A DNA stretch of 64,000 nt, taken from JBNKWA01 sp050299555 (lineage in GTDB: Bacteria; Pseudomonadota; Alphaproteobacteria; Rhodobacterales; Rhodobacteraceae). The first letter of the stretch is position 1. Every line of letters starts with the position of its first letter. Both the position numbers and the translations under genes were made by a program. The stretch lies in contig JBNKWA010000012.1 of the NCBI GenBank assembly GCA_050299555.1, forward strand, positions 72,275-136,274, read 5' to 3'. The notes under the pieces are model-generated. The model saw only the letters and a list, made by a program, of their open reading frames with translations. It had not been told where the DNA came from and made no database searches. Below are positions 35,570 through 43,274 of this stretch, piece by piece.

Positions 35570-35572
35570 CTT

Positions 35573-35826
35573 CGCGCCCGGGCCAAGCGGCCCAGGGGGC
35601 TTCGCGACGTAACCAGCGCATCGTTGCCGACGTGGGCGGACTCGCGCCCCGGATGGAACCGGCTCTGGCGCCCCTGCGACCGGGTCGGGCGGCTTTGCCG
35701 CAGTGACCCCGGCGCCACAACGACCCTCCAGCGCCATTCACGCATCTGAAGCGCAGCAACCTGAACAAGAAACGCTATGTCTATAATCTTCTTTAGGTAG
35801 AGTGCGGCCAAACCCGAGTTCACGCT
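35573..35826. other. Intergenic region before arfB
   Basis: No gene visible. It includes the second copy of the CCAGCGCATCGTT repeat at 35612 and an A/T-rich stretch around 35768-35800 (TCTATAATCTTCTTTAGG) that is a reasonable promoter candidate for arfB. Confidence 0.45.
35612..35650. repeat. Possible short dispersed repeat, copy B
   Basis: CCAGCGCATCGTT then GCCGACGTGGGCGGACTCGC, resembling 15876-15917. See copy A. Confidence 0.35.
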
Positions 35827-36246
35827 ATGATCCAAATCAACAAGCATGTCGTTTTGGCCGATTGGGAGCTGACCGAACTGTTCACCCATGCCTCGGGGCC
35901 GGGGGGGCAGAACGTCAACAAGGTGGCCACCGCGGTGGAATTGCGATTTGCGGCCGCGCGCTCGCCGCATCTGCCGTCTTATGCCAAGGCCCGACTGAAG
36001 CGCCTCGCCGGGCGCCGCTGGACCCGCGATGGCGAGGTGGTGGTGACATCGGAGCGGTTCCGAAGCCAGGCGCGCAACCGTGCCGATGCCGAGGAAAAGC
36101 TGCGGGCGCTGGTGCTGGAGGCGCTGGAACGGCCGCGGCCGCGGATCGCGACACGGCCCACGCGGGCGTCGAAGGAGCGGCGGCTGCAGTCGAAGGCGCA
36201 CCGCGCCGGGATCAAGTCCGGGCGCGGTGCTGTGAGGGAAGAGTAG
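35827..36246 (+). CDS. arfB: Alternative ribosome-rescue factor ArfB (YaeJ/ICT1)
   Basis: A 139-residue peptidyl-tRNA hydrolase that frees ribosomes stalled at mRNA ends. The GGQ catalytic loop is in HASGPGGQNVNKVATAVEL near residue 22, and the C-terminal tail (KERRLQSKAHRAGIKSGRG) is strongly basic, as needed to enter the empty mRNA channel. Length is standard. It ends three bases before the stop of the convergent EF-hand gene. Confidence 0.94.
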   Translation: MIQINKHVVLADWELTELFTHASGPGGQNVNKVATAVELRFAAARSPHLPSYAKARLKRLAGRRWTRDGEVVVTSERFRSQARNRADAEEKLRALVLEALERPRPRIATRPTRASKERRLQSKAHRAGIKSGRGAVREE

Positions 36247-36249
36247 CGG

Positions 36250-36840
36250 CTATTCGCTCTTGGGGCCCCCCCGCGAACCGCGCTCCATTCCCTGCCCCGG
36301 GCCGCCCTCCGGACCCCGGCCGCCACGCGGCCCGAAGTCGTGCATCGCCTCCATGTCGGAGCGATCGAGCTTCCCGTCGCCGTTGACATCCATGCGCGCG
36401 ACCATGCCGGTCCAGGGCTCGCCGAACTCCTCGGCCGTCACCTTGCCGTCGCCATCGTCGTCATGGGACTGGAACCGGTCGACCATCGCCCCGTGCATCG
36501 CATCGAGCCATAGCGCCTGATACTCCTCCAGGTTCAGGCTGCCGTCCCCGTCGGCATCGAATTCCCCAAGCCGCGCTGCCCGGGCGGTGTCGATCTCGTC
36601 CTGGGTCAGCGCGCCGTCGCCATTGGCGTCGAACTCCTGCATCATCTCCATGGCCCGCCCGCCGCCGAGCGGCCCGGACCCGCGCCCGTAACCCATCCGG
36701 TCCTGGCGCCCGCCACCAAAGTGCTCGCCGTGCTCGAAGCCGCCCCGGGCATCGGCCATCTGCTGCGCGCCGACCGCCAGCGGCGCAGCCAGCGTCACCG
36801 CCATCACCGCCGCAATCATGGCCTTGTGCGAGTAGGTCAT
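36250..36840 (-). CDS. Exported EF-hand protein
   Basis: A 196-residue protein with a signal peptide (MIAAVMAVTLAAPLAVGAQQ) and four EF-hand loops: DANGDGALTQDE, DADGDGSLNLEE, DDDGDGKVTAEE and DVNGDGKLDRSD. The last loop ends in Asp instead of Glu at position 12. Flanks are rich in Gly and Arg (GPRGGRGPEGGPGQGME). Likely a periplasmic calcium-binding protein; role unknown. The ATG at 36840 precedes the signal peptide; upstream in-frame sequence is not protein-like. Confidence 0.85.
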   Translation of the reverse strand: MTYSHKAMIAAVMAVTLAAPLAVGAQQMADARGGFEHGEHFGGGRQDRMGYGRGSGPLGGGRAMEMMQEFDANGDGALTQDEIDTARAARLGEFDADGDGSLNLEEYQALWLDAMHGAMVDRFQSHDDDGDGKVTAEEFGEPWTGMVARMDVNGDGKLDRSDMEAMHDFGPRGGRGPEGGPGQGMERGSRGGPKSE

Positions 36841-37356
36841 CTGGTCGTTCTCCAATGTCTCTGCTCCGGTACAGCCCGATTGCCGCCCGCGATGTTCCTG
36901 ATACGCAAGGCCGCCGGAATTCCGTCGCGGTGCCACGGCCATGCCGTGCGAAAAGTCATCAAGTCATTGAAATTACGAAAAAATATGTCAAGCCGCGCAA
37001 TCGGCGCATTAACCGACGCACAACGTTAGGTTGGATTTCTCTTCAATTTTCGTGCATTTTGAATCCAGTTTAATCGCAATGCCCGGAGTTCGGTATGACC
37101 CTCGCCAAATGCGCTCTGCCCGCCAGATTTGCTCTCATCGCTGGCTTGCTGTTTGCTCTGCACCAGTACGCGCTGGGCGTGCTCTAGCAGCGAAGCCGCC
37201 TCGCCCCGAACCTGGCCGAAAGCGGACCTCAACCGACGTCCAGGCTTTGTGCGAAACCCAGGGGTAGGCTCGATCCGATCCGGCTTGCCAGGCATCCAAC
37301 GAACCCTTCCGGCCGGACGATCCGGCCAGAGCAGACCCCCATCCCGGTGAATTGAT
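36841..37356. other. 516-base intergenic region
   Basis: No supported gene. The part from 36950 to 37080 is A/T-rich and probably carries the EF-hand promoter (leftward). The rest is GC-rich without clear repeats; open frames across it are out of phase with any recognisable protein. Confidence 0.5.
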
Positions 37357-37980
37357 CTACTCGGCCCCGATGCCGGTTCCCGAGGCCAGCCAAAGCTGCA
37401 CCGCCTGGGCCACTCGCCGACTGATCCGCACCTTCTGCGTCTCGCCGGCCGCAACCGCCGCCTCGGCGGCCTCGCGCCGCAACGCTTCGATATCGGCGTC
37501 GATCTCCGGCACCGCCGCCAGAACCGCACCCGTCGCGGCATCGCGCACCGTCAGGCTGAAGGCGATATCGTGCCAGGCATAGAAAAGGCCACCGCGGGCC
37601 TTTGGTGTCACCGCGTGAAACAGGTTCACCGTCGCTTCGAGCGTCACCCTCCGGCTGCCCTGCAGCCCGGCCGCGCCGCGAGAGATGGCGGCGGTCATGA
37701 TGTCGTCCACCTGTGCCCGCCGGTCGCCGTCGGGATCCTCCCACCAGACGATCCGCTCGGCGGGAAACTGCACATGCGGGTTGGTTGAGACCGTCAGCGT
37801 CTCCGGTACCGTCACCGAGACGCCGGCCAGGCGCCAGGTCGCCACCTCCGACGGTGACACTCCGATCGGCTTGTCGAAGGCCTTGAGGTCGGCACCGATG
37901 CGGCCATCCGAACTGGCGCCGCAGCCGGCGAGGGCAAGCCCGCCCGCCAGCGCAGCAGCGACCACGAACCCTCGGATCAT
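37357..37980 (-). CDS. Lipoprotein, DUF6778-like
   Basis: A 207-residue predicted lipoprotein with a lipobox LALAGC at residues 15-20. The mature part has WRLAGVSVTVPETLTVS, IVWWEDPDGDRRAQVDDIM and a long VTLEATVNLFHAVTPKARGG segment, the pattern of the Rhodobacterales DUF6778 family. Function unknown; envelope location. Monocistronic. Confidence 0.78.
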   Translation of the reverse strand: MIRGFVVAAALAGGLALAGCGASSDGRIGADLKAFDKPIGVSPSEVATWRLAGVSVTVPETLTVSTNPHVQFPAERIVWWEDPDGDRRAQVDDIMTAAISRGAAGLQGSRRVTLEATVNLFHAVTPKARGGLFYAWHDIAFSLTVRDAATGAVLAAVPEIDADIEALRREAAEAAVAAGETQKVRISRRVAQAVQLWLASGTGIGAE

Positions 37981-38066
37981 CGCAAGACCTCCTGCCTATC
38001 GACGCGCGGGCGCCGTTCTGCCCCGCAATCCCGTCGGAAAGATGGCAAGGGAGCCTTTCCAACCGG

Positions 38067-38504
38067 TTAGCGCCGCAGAGTCCGCGACATGAACCAGCGG
38101 TCGCCCTCATAGGCCAGCGCCGCAACCGCCGCCGCCAGGGGCATCCAGAACGCCCGGTGGCCCGGCTCACGCGGCGGCGAAATCCGCAGCCCCGGCCGGC
38201 AAAGATAGATCCGGCACAGCTTGCGCGCCCAGAGGTCGTATTCCGGCATGTAGGCATAGCGCTGGTAGATCCCGAGCCGCCGCATGGGTCGGATCGTCCA
38301 CCCGGTCTCCTCCAGCACCTCGCGGTGCAGCGCCCGAAGCTCGGTCTCGCCGGGGTCGATGCCGCCGCCGGGCAACTGTATCTCGGGCCCCAGATCGGGC
38401 TGGTCGATCAACAGCGCGCGCTCGCCGTCGTGGACGATTGCATAGATGCCCGGCCGCTCGCGATACTTGCGGCCACGGTGAGGTGGCTGGTCGAAGCGGC
38501 GCAT
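38067..38504 (-). CDS. Nudix hydrolase
   Basis: A 145-residue Nudix protein. The box GGGIDPGETELRALHREVLEETGW is complete. The N-terminus GRKYRERPGIYAIVHDGERALLI and the tyrosine-rich middle RYAYMPEYDLWARKLCRIYL resemble Nudix proteins of alphaproteobacteria whose substrates are not known. It is divergent from hslO, 147 bases away. Confidence 0.85.
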   Translation of the reverse strand: MRRFDQPPHRGRKYRERPGIYAIVHDGERALLIDQPDLGPEIQLPGGGIDPGETELRALHREVLEETGWTIRPMRRLGIYQRYAYMPEYDLWARKLCRIYLCRPGLRISPPREPGHRAFWMPLAAAVAALAYEGDRWFMSRTLRR

Positions 38505-38651
38505 GCATATCCCCGGGGCATGTGGCTGGTGGTGCTTGTTAGCCTGCGAAAAGCTGCCGGATCAATGGCCGCAAGCGGGGTTTAAACTCTCCGCGCTATC
38601 TCCTATTTCAAGGCACTCAGCCGACAACCGCAGCGGAGCGCACGGGCCAGG

Positions 38652-39668
38652 ATGACCACCGGCAACCAGATCGCTTGGGACGACACGGTCCTGCCCTTTC
38701 AACTCGACCGCGCCAATATCCGCGGCCGGGTGGCGCGGATCGACCGCTCGCTGGACCGCATCCTGACCATGCACGACTATCCCGCGCCGGTGGCGGCGCT
38801 GGTGGCCGAGGCGGCGCTCATCACCACGCTGGTGGGCCAGACGATGAAGCTGCGCTGGAAGCTGTCGCTGCAGATCAGGGGCAACGGCCCGATCCGGCTG
38901 ATCGCCACCGACTATTTCGCTCCGTCCACGCCCGGTGGCGCGGCCCGCATCCGCGCCTATGCCAGCTTCGACGACGACCTGACCGATAGCAGCGACCGGC
39001 CGGCCTTTGCGCTCCTGGGGCAGGGGTTCTTCGGCATCCTGATCGACCAGGGCAGCGGCACGGTTCCCTACCAGGGCATCACGCCGCTGGCCGGCGACTC
39101 GCTGGCCGCCTGCGCCGAGACCTATTTCGCCCAGTCCGAGCAGTTGCCGACCCGCTTCGCCCTGGCCATGGCGCGGGCCTCGGCCGCGGGCCAGCCCGAG
39201 GTCTGGCGTGCAGGCGGCGTCATGGTCCAGACCATGCCCGAGGTGCTGCCCGGCAGCCTGCCGGCCAGCGGAGCCGAGCCGGCCCGGGCCGACGGGTTGT
39301 TGTCGGCGGACGATATCCTCGACGGCGAGGCAGCCGAGGACTGGAGCCGGGTCAACCTGCTGCTGGCGACCGCCGACGAGACCGAGCTGATCGGCCCGCA
39401 TGTGACCCCGGACCAGCTTCTGGTGCGGCTCTTCCACGAGGAAGTGCCGCGGGTGTTCGACACCCAGGCGGTGCGCTTCGGCTGCACCTGCGGCCCCGAG
39501 AAGGTGGAGCGCTCGCTGTCGATCTACTCGGCCAGGGACATCGCCCACATGACGACGCCCGAAGGCAAGGTCACCGCCGACTGCCAGTTCTGCGGCGCCC
39601 ATTACGAATTCGAGCCCTCGCAGCTTGGCTTCGAGGCCGATCGCCAGCGCGGGACCGGATCGGACTGA
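38652..39668 (+). CDS. hslO: Hsp33 redox-regulated chaperone
   Basis: A 338-residue holdase activated by oxidation. The C-terminal zinc centre is intact: FGCTCGPEKVE and ADCQFCGAHYEF supply the CxC and CxxC cysteines. The N-terminal domain has RGRVARIDRSLDRIL and the middle MKLRWKLSLQIRGNGPIRLI. About 40 residues longer than E. coli Hsp33, as usual in alphaproteobacteria. ATG at 38652 after a CAGGATG context. Confidence 0.94.
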   Translation: MTTGNQIAWDDTVLPFQLDRANIRGRVARIDRSLDRILTMHDYPAPVAALVAEAALITTLVGQTMKLRWKLSLQIRGNGPIRLIATDYFAPSTPGGAARIRAYASFDDDLTDSSDRPAFALLGQGFFGILIDQGSGTVPYQGITPLAGDSLAACAETYFAQSEQLPTRFALAMARASAAGQPEVWRAGGVMVQTMPEVLPGSLPASGAEPARADGLLSADDILDGEAAEDWSRVNLLLATADETELIGPHVTPDQLLVRLFHEEVPRVFDTQAVRFGCTCGPEKVERSLSIYSARDIAHMTTPEGKVTADCQFCGAHYEFEPSQLGFEADRQRGTGSD

Positions 39669-39768
39669 AACCGCGCCGGTCCCGGGGGCTCGGCCGACAG
39701 TCCCGGGACATGGCGAAACCGCCGGACCTGTGCTTGTTCCGGCGCCGGCGCGGAACCATATTGCCGGC

Positions 39769-40383
39769 ATGGATCAGCCGCTCTTCAGCATCGAGACGGT
39801 GGCCCGTGCCGTCTCCGGAACCGGCGCGCGGGGCTCGTCGGACTTCGATCTCAACCCCGAATGGCGCGACCGCCTGCCGCCCGGACGGCGGCTGCGGCCG
39901 GCCGCCGTGCTGGTGCCGCTGGTCCCGCGCCGCGACGGCCCCGGGGTGATCCTGACCCGCCGCGCCACCGGCCTCAGGCACCATTCCGGGCAGGTCGCCT
40001 TTCCGGGCGGCAAGGTCGACGCGGTCGATGCCGGTCCCGAGGCCGCGGCGCTGCGCGAGGCCGAGGAGGAGATCGGCCTGCCGCGCGAGGCGGTGACGCT
40101 GATCGGCGCCCTGGACGCGCACGAGACCGTCACCGGCTTCACCGTCACCCCGATTGTCGGTCTGGTGCCCGAGCGTTTCGATCCGGTGGCCGAGCAGGGC
40201 GAGGTCGAGGAGGTGTTCGAGGTGCCCATGGCGCATGTGCTCGACCCCGCGAACTTCACCATCCACAGCCGGGTCTGGCAGGGGCACGAGCGCCGCTACT
40301 GGGCGGTTCCCTACGGCCCGCACTACATCTGGGGCGCCACGGCCCGTATCCTCAAGGGCCTTGCGGACCGGATGGCATCGTGA
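39769..40383 (+). CDS. CoA pyrophosphatase, Nudix family (NudL-like)
   Basis: A 204-residue Nudix hydrolase. The CoA-specific extension LTRRATGLRHHSGQVAFPGGK precedes the Nudix box GGKVDAVDAGPEAAALREAEEEIG; LRHHxGQVxFPGG is the signature of CoA-diphosphatases, which split CoA into 3',5'-ADP and phosphopantetheine. The ATG at 39769 is chosen over an upstream extension without conservation. The stop overlaps the start of cca (GTGA). Confidence 0.9.
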   Translation: MDQPLFSIETVARAVSGTGARGSSDFDLNPEWRDRLPPGRRLRPAAVLVPLVPRRDGPGVILTRRATGLRHHSGQVAFPGGKVDAVDAGPEAAALREAEEEIGLPREAVTLIGALDAHETVTGFTVTPIVGLVPERFDPVAEQGEVEEVFEVPMAHVLDPANFTIHSRVWQGHERRYWAVPYGPHYIWGATARILKGLADRMAS

Positions 40384-41549
40384 GGCTCAAGGCGGCGTTT
40401 CTGGCGGCGCCGGGGGCGCAGGCGGTGGTCGCGGCGCTGGCCCGGGGCAGTCACCGGGCGCTTTTTGTCGGCGGCTGCGTGCGCAACGCGCTGATGGACA
40501 TGGCCGTCAGCGACATCGACATCGCCACCGATGCCCTGCCGCTGCAGGTGACGGCGCTGGCCGAGGCCGCCGGGCTGGCCGCGCACCCGACCGGCATCGA
40601 CCACGGCACGGTGACGGTGGTCGCCCACGGCGTGCCGCACGAGGTCACCACCTTCCGCCGCGACGTCCTGACCGACGGCCGACGCGCCGTTGTCGCCTTC
40701 TCCGACGACATCCACGACGATGCAGCCCGGCGCGACTTCACCATGAACGCGCTCTATGCCGAGGCGGACGGGACGCTGGTCGATCCCCTGGGCGGGCTCG
40801 ACGATCTTCGGGCGCGGCGGGTCCGCTTCGTCGGCGACCCGCATGACCGCATTGCCGAGGACTATCTGCGCATCCTGCGCTTCTTCCGCTTCCATGCCTG
40901 CTATGGCGCCGCCGGCGCGCCGCCCGATCCGCAGGGGCTGGCGGCCTGCGCTGCCATGGCCGCGGGGCTGTCCGGGCTCTCTCGCGAACGCATCGGCCAC
41001 GAGATGCGCAGGCTGCTCGCCGCCGCCGATCCCGCCCCCGCCGTCGCCTCCATGGCCGATGCCGGCGTGCTCGACCGGGTGCTGCCCGGCGCGAAGCCGC
41101 ATGGCCTCGCCGCGCTGGCGGCGCTGGAACGCGGGTTGGGGCTGGCGCCGGAATGGCCACGTCGCCTCGCCCTCCTGGTCCCGGTCGCCCCGGTCGAGGC
41201 GCTGAAGCTCAGCCGCGCCGAGGCCCGCCAGCTGGCCGCCATCGCAGCGGCTGGCGATGCCGGCCCTCCCGCCCATGCCGCCTATCGCCACGGTGCCGGG
41301 GCCGCCCGCGATGCCGCACTGATCGCCGCCGCTTGCGCTGGCGCCGAACCGCCGCCGGGCCTGCTGGCCGAGGTCGCAAGGGGCGCCGCGGCCCACCTGC
41401 CGGTGACCGCCGCTGACCTTCTGCCCCGCCATGGCGAGGGGCCGGCACTCGGCCGGGCTCTGAAGGCGCTGGAGCGGCGCTGGATCGCCTCCGACTTCAC
41501 CGCCAGCCGGGGCGAGCTGCTTGACATCGGCACCGGTGGCGCGGAATAG
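40380..41549 (+). CDS. cca: CCA tRNA nucleotidyltransferase / poly(A)-polymerase family
   Basis: A 389-residue enzyme adding or repairing the tRNA 3' CCA. The nucleotidyltransferase core has LFVGGCVRNALMDMAVSDID with the metal-binding DID, then VTTFRRDV and RRDFTMNALYAEADG; EDYLRILRFFRFHACYG follows. The start is a GTG at 40380 that overlaps the CoA-pyrophosphatase stop; the in-frame extension further upstream lies in the other gene's frame. Both tRNA-Lys genes in the window already encode CCA, so the role here is probably repair. Confidence 0.93.
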   Translation: MRLKAAFLAAPGAQAVVAALARGSHRALFVGGCVRNALMDMAVSDIDIATDALPLQVTALAEAAGLAAHPTGIDHGTVTVVAHGVPHEVTTFRRDVLTDGRRAVVAFSDDIHDDAARRDFTMNALYAEADGTLVDPLGGLDDLRARRVRFVGDPHDRIAEDYLRILRFFRFHACYGAAGAPPDPQGLAACAAMAAGLSGLSRERIGHEMRRLLAAADPAPAVASMADAGVLDRVLPGAKPHGLAALAALERGLGLAPEWPRRLALLVPVAPVEALKLSRAEARQLAAIAAAGDAGPPAHAAYRHGAGAARDAALIAAACAGAEPPPGLLAEVARGAAAHLPVTAADLLPRHGEGPALGRALKALERRWIASDFTASRGELLDIGTGGAE

Positions 41550-41572
41550 CTGCGTCCTTCCCGAGGCCGCCC

Positions 41573-42187
41573 ATGACCACCGAAACCCTGCTGGCACTGA
41601 CCGCGCTTCTCCTGGCCACCTGCTGGACGCCGGGCCCCAACAATGCGCTGCTGGCGGCGTCCGGCGCCCGCTTCGGCTTTCGCGCCACGGTGCCGCACCT
41701 GATGGGCGTCTGCCTCGGCTTCAGCCTGATGATCGTGCTGGTGGCCGCCGGCCTGGGGCAGCTCTTCCTGGCGTCCGAGCTTTTGCGCGAGGTGCTGCGC
41801 TGGGGCGGGGCATTGCTGATGCTGTGGCTTGCCTGGCGCATCGCCACCGCCGGCCGGCCGGGCCGCCGCGAGGGCCGCGCGCGGCCCTTCACCTTCCTGC
41901 AGGCGGCCGGCTTTCAGTGGGTCAACCCCAAGGCCTGGCTGATGTGCGTCGGCGTTGCCAGCCAGATCATGGCCGGCGCGCGCGGCCCGGCGGACGCGAT
42001 TGTCGGCGCCGGGCTGGCGGGGCTGGTCGCGGTCGCCATCGGGCTGACTTCGGCGGCGGGCTGGACCGGCTTCGGCGTCGGTCTGCAGCGCTGGCTGACC
42101 ACCGACCTCCGGGCGCATCTTTTCAACGGCGCCATGGCGGCGCTGATGATCCTCAGCGTCGCGGCAATCCTGAGGGCCGACCTCTAA
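41573..42187 (+). CDS. LysE/RhtB family amino-acid exporter
   Basis: A 204-residue inner-membrane exporter with about five or six helices. The family N-terminus is present (CWTPGPNNALLAASGARFGF), with GFQWVNPKAWLMCVGV in the middle, the helix 4 region of this family. Substrate not predictable. It follows cca by 23 bases on the same strand. Confidence 0.87.
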   Translation: MTTETLLALTALLLATCWTPGPNNALLAASGARFGFRATVPHLMGVCLGFSLMIVLVAAGLGQLFLASELLREVLRWGGALLMLWLAWRIATAGRPGRREGRARPFTFLQAAGFQWVNPKAWLMCVGVASQIMAGARGPADAIVGAGLAGLVAVAIGLTSAAGWTGFGVGLQRWLTTDLRAHLFNGAMAALMILSVAAILRADL

Positions 42188-42335
42188 CCGGGCCGCGCTG
42201 TCCACGTCCGGTTGGCGTCCCCGCAGCCTCGGGTGACGGGAATCGAACCGGCGTCAGCCCGTCCTCATCGGCACGGCCACAAGTGTCAAAGCCGGGGCGA
42301 CACCTCGGGGACCGGTGCGCGATCAGGAACAAGAG

Positions 42336-43274
42336 CTACCAGTGAAACGGGTCGGTGACGTTCCGCCTGCCCAGCATGAAGGCATCGGCCACATGCACCA
42401 GCGGGGCAAGGTCCACGTCGCGGGCGCCCGCCGCCACCAGCTCGGCGAAGCGGGCATAGATGGTGTCGTATTCGCCCCTCAGCGCCGCCTCGGTCGCCTT
42501 GTCCTGCCGCACCCCGTCGATGGCCAGCGCTGTGCCGCCCAGGGTCAGCTCCAGTGTGCCGGCATCGGTCTCCACCGTGATGTTCCAGGTCTGGTCACCC
42601 TCCTGCCGCCAGTCGAAGTCGACTGCGATGGCCGCCCCGGCGGCGTCGGCGAGGCCGAGGCGCGCCGCGATCGGGGTCTCGGCATTGGCGGGAAACTCCA
42701 GCTCCGCGCCGGTGACATGCACCGGCTCGGGCAGGATATGGGTCAGGATCGACAGCGCGTTGATGCCCGGATCGAAGACCCCGACGCCGCCGGCCTTCCA
42801 GATCCAATCCTGCCCCGGATGCCAGCGCCGCACGTCCTCGCGCCAGACGATCTCGCCCCGGCTGACGGTCTTGTCCGCCAGCCACGCCCTGGCCGCCTCG
42901 ACCATGGGCGCGTGGCGCGAATGCCAGGTGGCATACAGCGTCAGCCCCCTGGCCTCGGCCAGCCGCTCCAGCGCCTGCACCTCGGCGATGGTGGCCCCGG
43001 GCGGCTTTTCCAGAAGCACGTGGCGGCCGGCCGTCAGCGCCTGGTGCGCGGCGGCATAGCGCGCCATCGGCGGCTGGCACAGGGCAACGCAGGTGATGTC
43101 GGGCCGCGCCGCCAGCATGGTGCCGAGATCGGTGAAGTTCTCCACCCCGTCGATGGTGGCGTTGCGGCTGACGCCCGCCGCCAGCTCGAACGCTGGCGAC
43201 TTGGCGATAGACGGGATGTGCTGGTCCCGCGCGATCTTGCCGACGCCGTGGATGGCGACCTTGCTGACCGCCAT
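42336..43274 (-). CDS. Gfo/Idh/MocA family sugar dehydrogenase (galactose/arabinose 1-dehydrogenase-like)
   Basis: A 312-residue NAD(P)-dependent oxidoreductase. The Rossmann start is VAIHGVGKIARDQHIPSIA, the catalytic lysine lies in LLEKPPGATIAE, and the C-terminal half has DVRRWHPGQDWIWKAGGVGVFDPG. This version matches the D-galactose/L-arabinose 1-dehydrogenases of alphaproteobacteria that make aldonolactones. The ATG at 43274 overlaps the dehydratase stop (ATGA). Last gene of the three-gene leftward set. Confidence 0.86.
   Translation of the reverse strand: MAVSKVAIHGVGKIARDQHIPSIAKSPAFELAAGVSRNATIDGVENFTDLGTMLAARPDITCVALCQPPMARYAAAHQALTAGRHVLLEKPPGATIAEVQALERLAEARGLTLYATWHSRHAPMVEAARAWLADKTVSRGEIVWREDVRRWHPGQDWIWKAGGVGVFDPGINALSILTHILPEPVHVTGAELEFPANAETPIAARLGLADAAGAAIAVDFDWRQEGDQTWNITVETDAGTLELTLGGTALAIDGVRQDKATEAALRGEYDTIYARFAELVAAGARDVDLAPLVHVADAFMLGRRNVTDPFHW

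Larger units (their letters stand above)
35388..35572 (+). ncRNA. Small structured transcript with extended Shine-Dalgarno and internal anti-Shine-Dalgarno
   Basis: Predicted RNA of about 180 bases running from the promoter at 35354 to a strong terminator at 35546-35569. GGAGGTGATCCG (35406-35417) can pair with CGGACCGCCTCC (35518-35529) at 11 of 12 positions, one of them a G-U pair. A competing small hairpin, GGATCG (35505-35510) with CGGACC (35518-35523), would release the Shine-Dalgarno. The arrangement resembles a translational switch. I do not recognise it as a named RNA family; the 5' end is estimated. Confidence 0.55.

Noticed and set aside
37026..37541. 171-codon leftward frame across the start of the intergenic region
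   Set aside because: It overlaps the lipoprotein gene in another frame and is Arg/Pro-rich without recognisable features.
42235..42265. GGAATCGAACC string looking like the end of a tRNA on the minus strand
   Set aside because: T-stem does not pair properly and no other arms are present; at most a decayed fragment.
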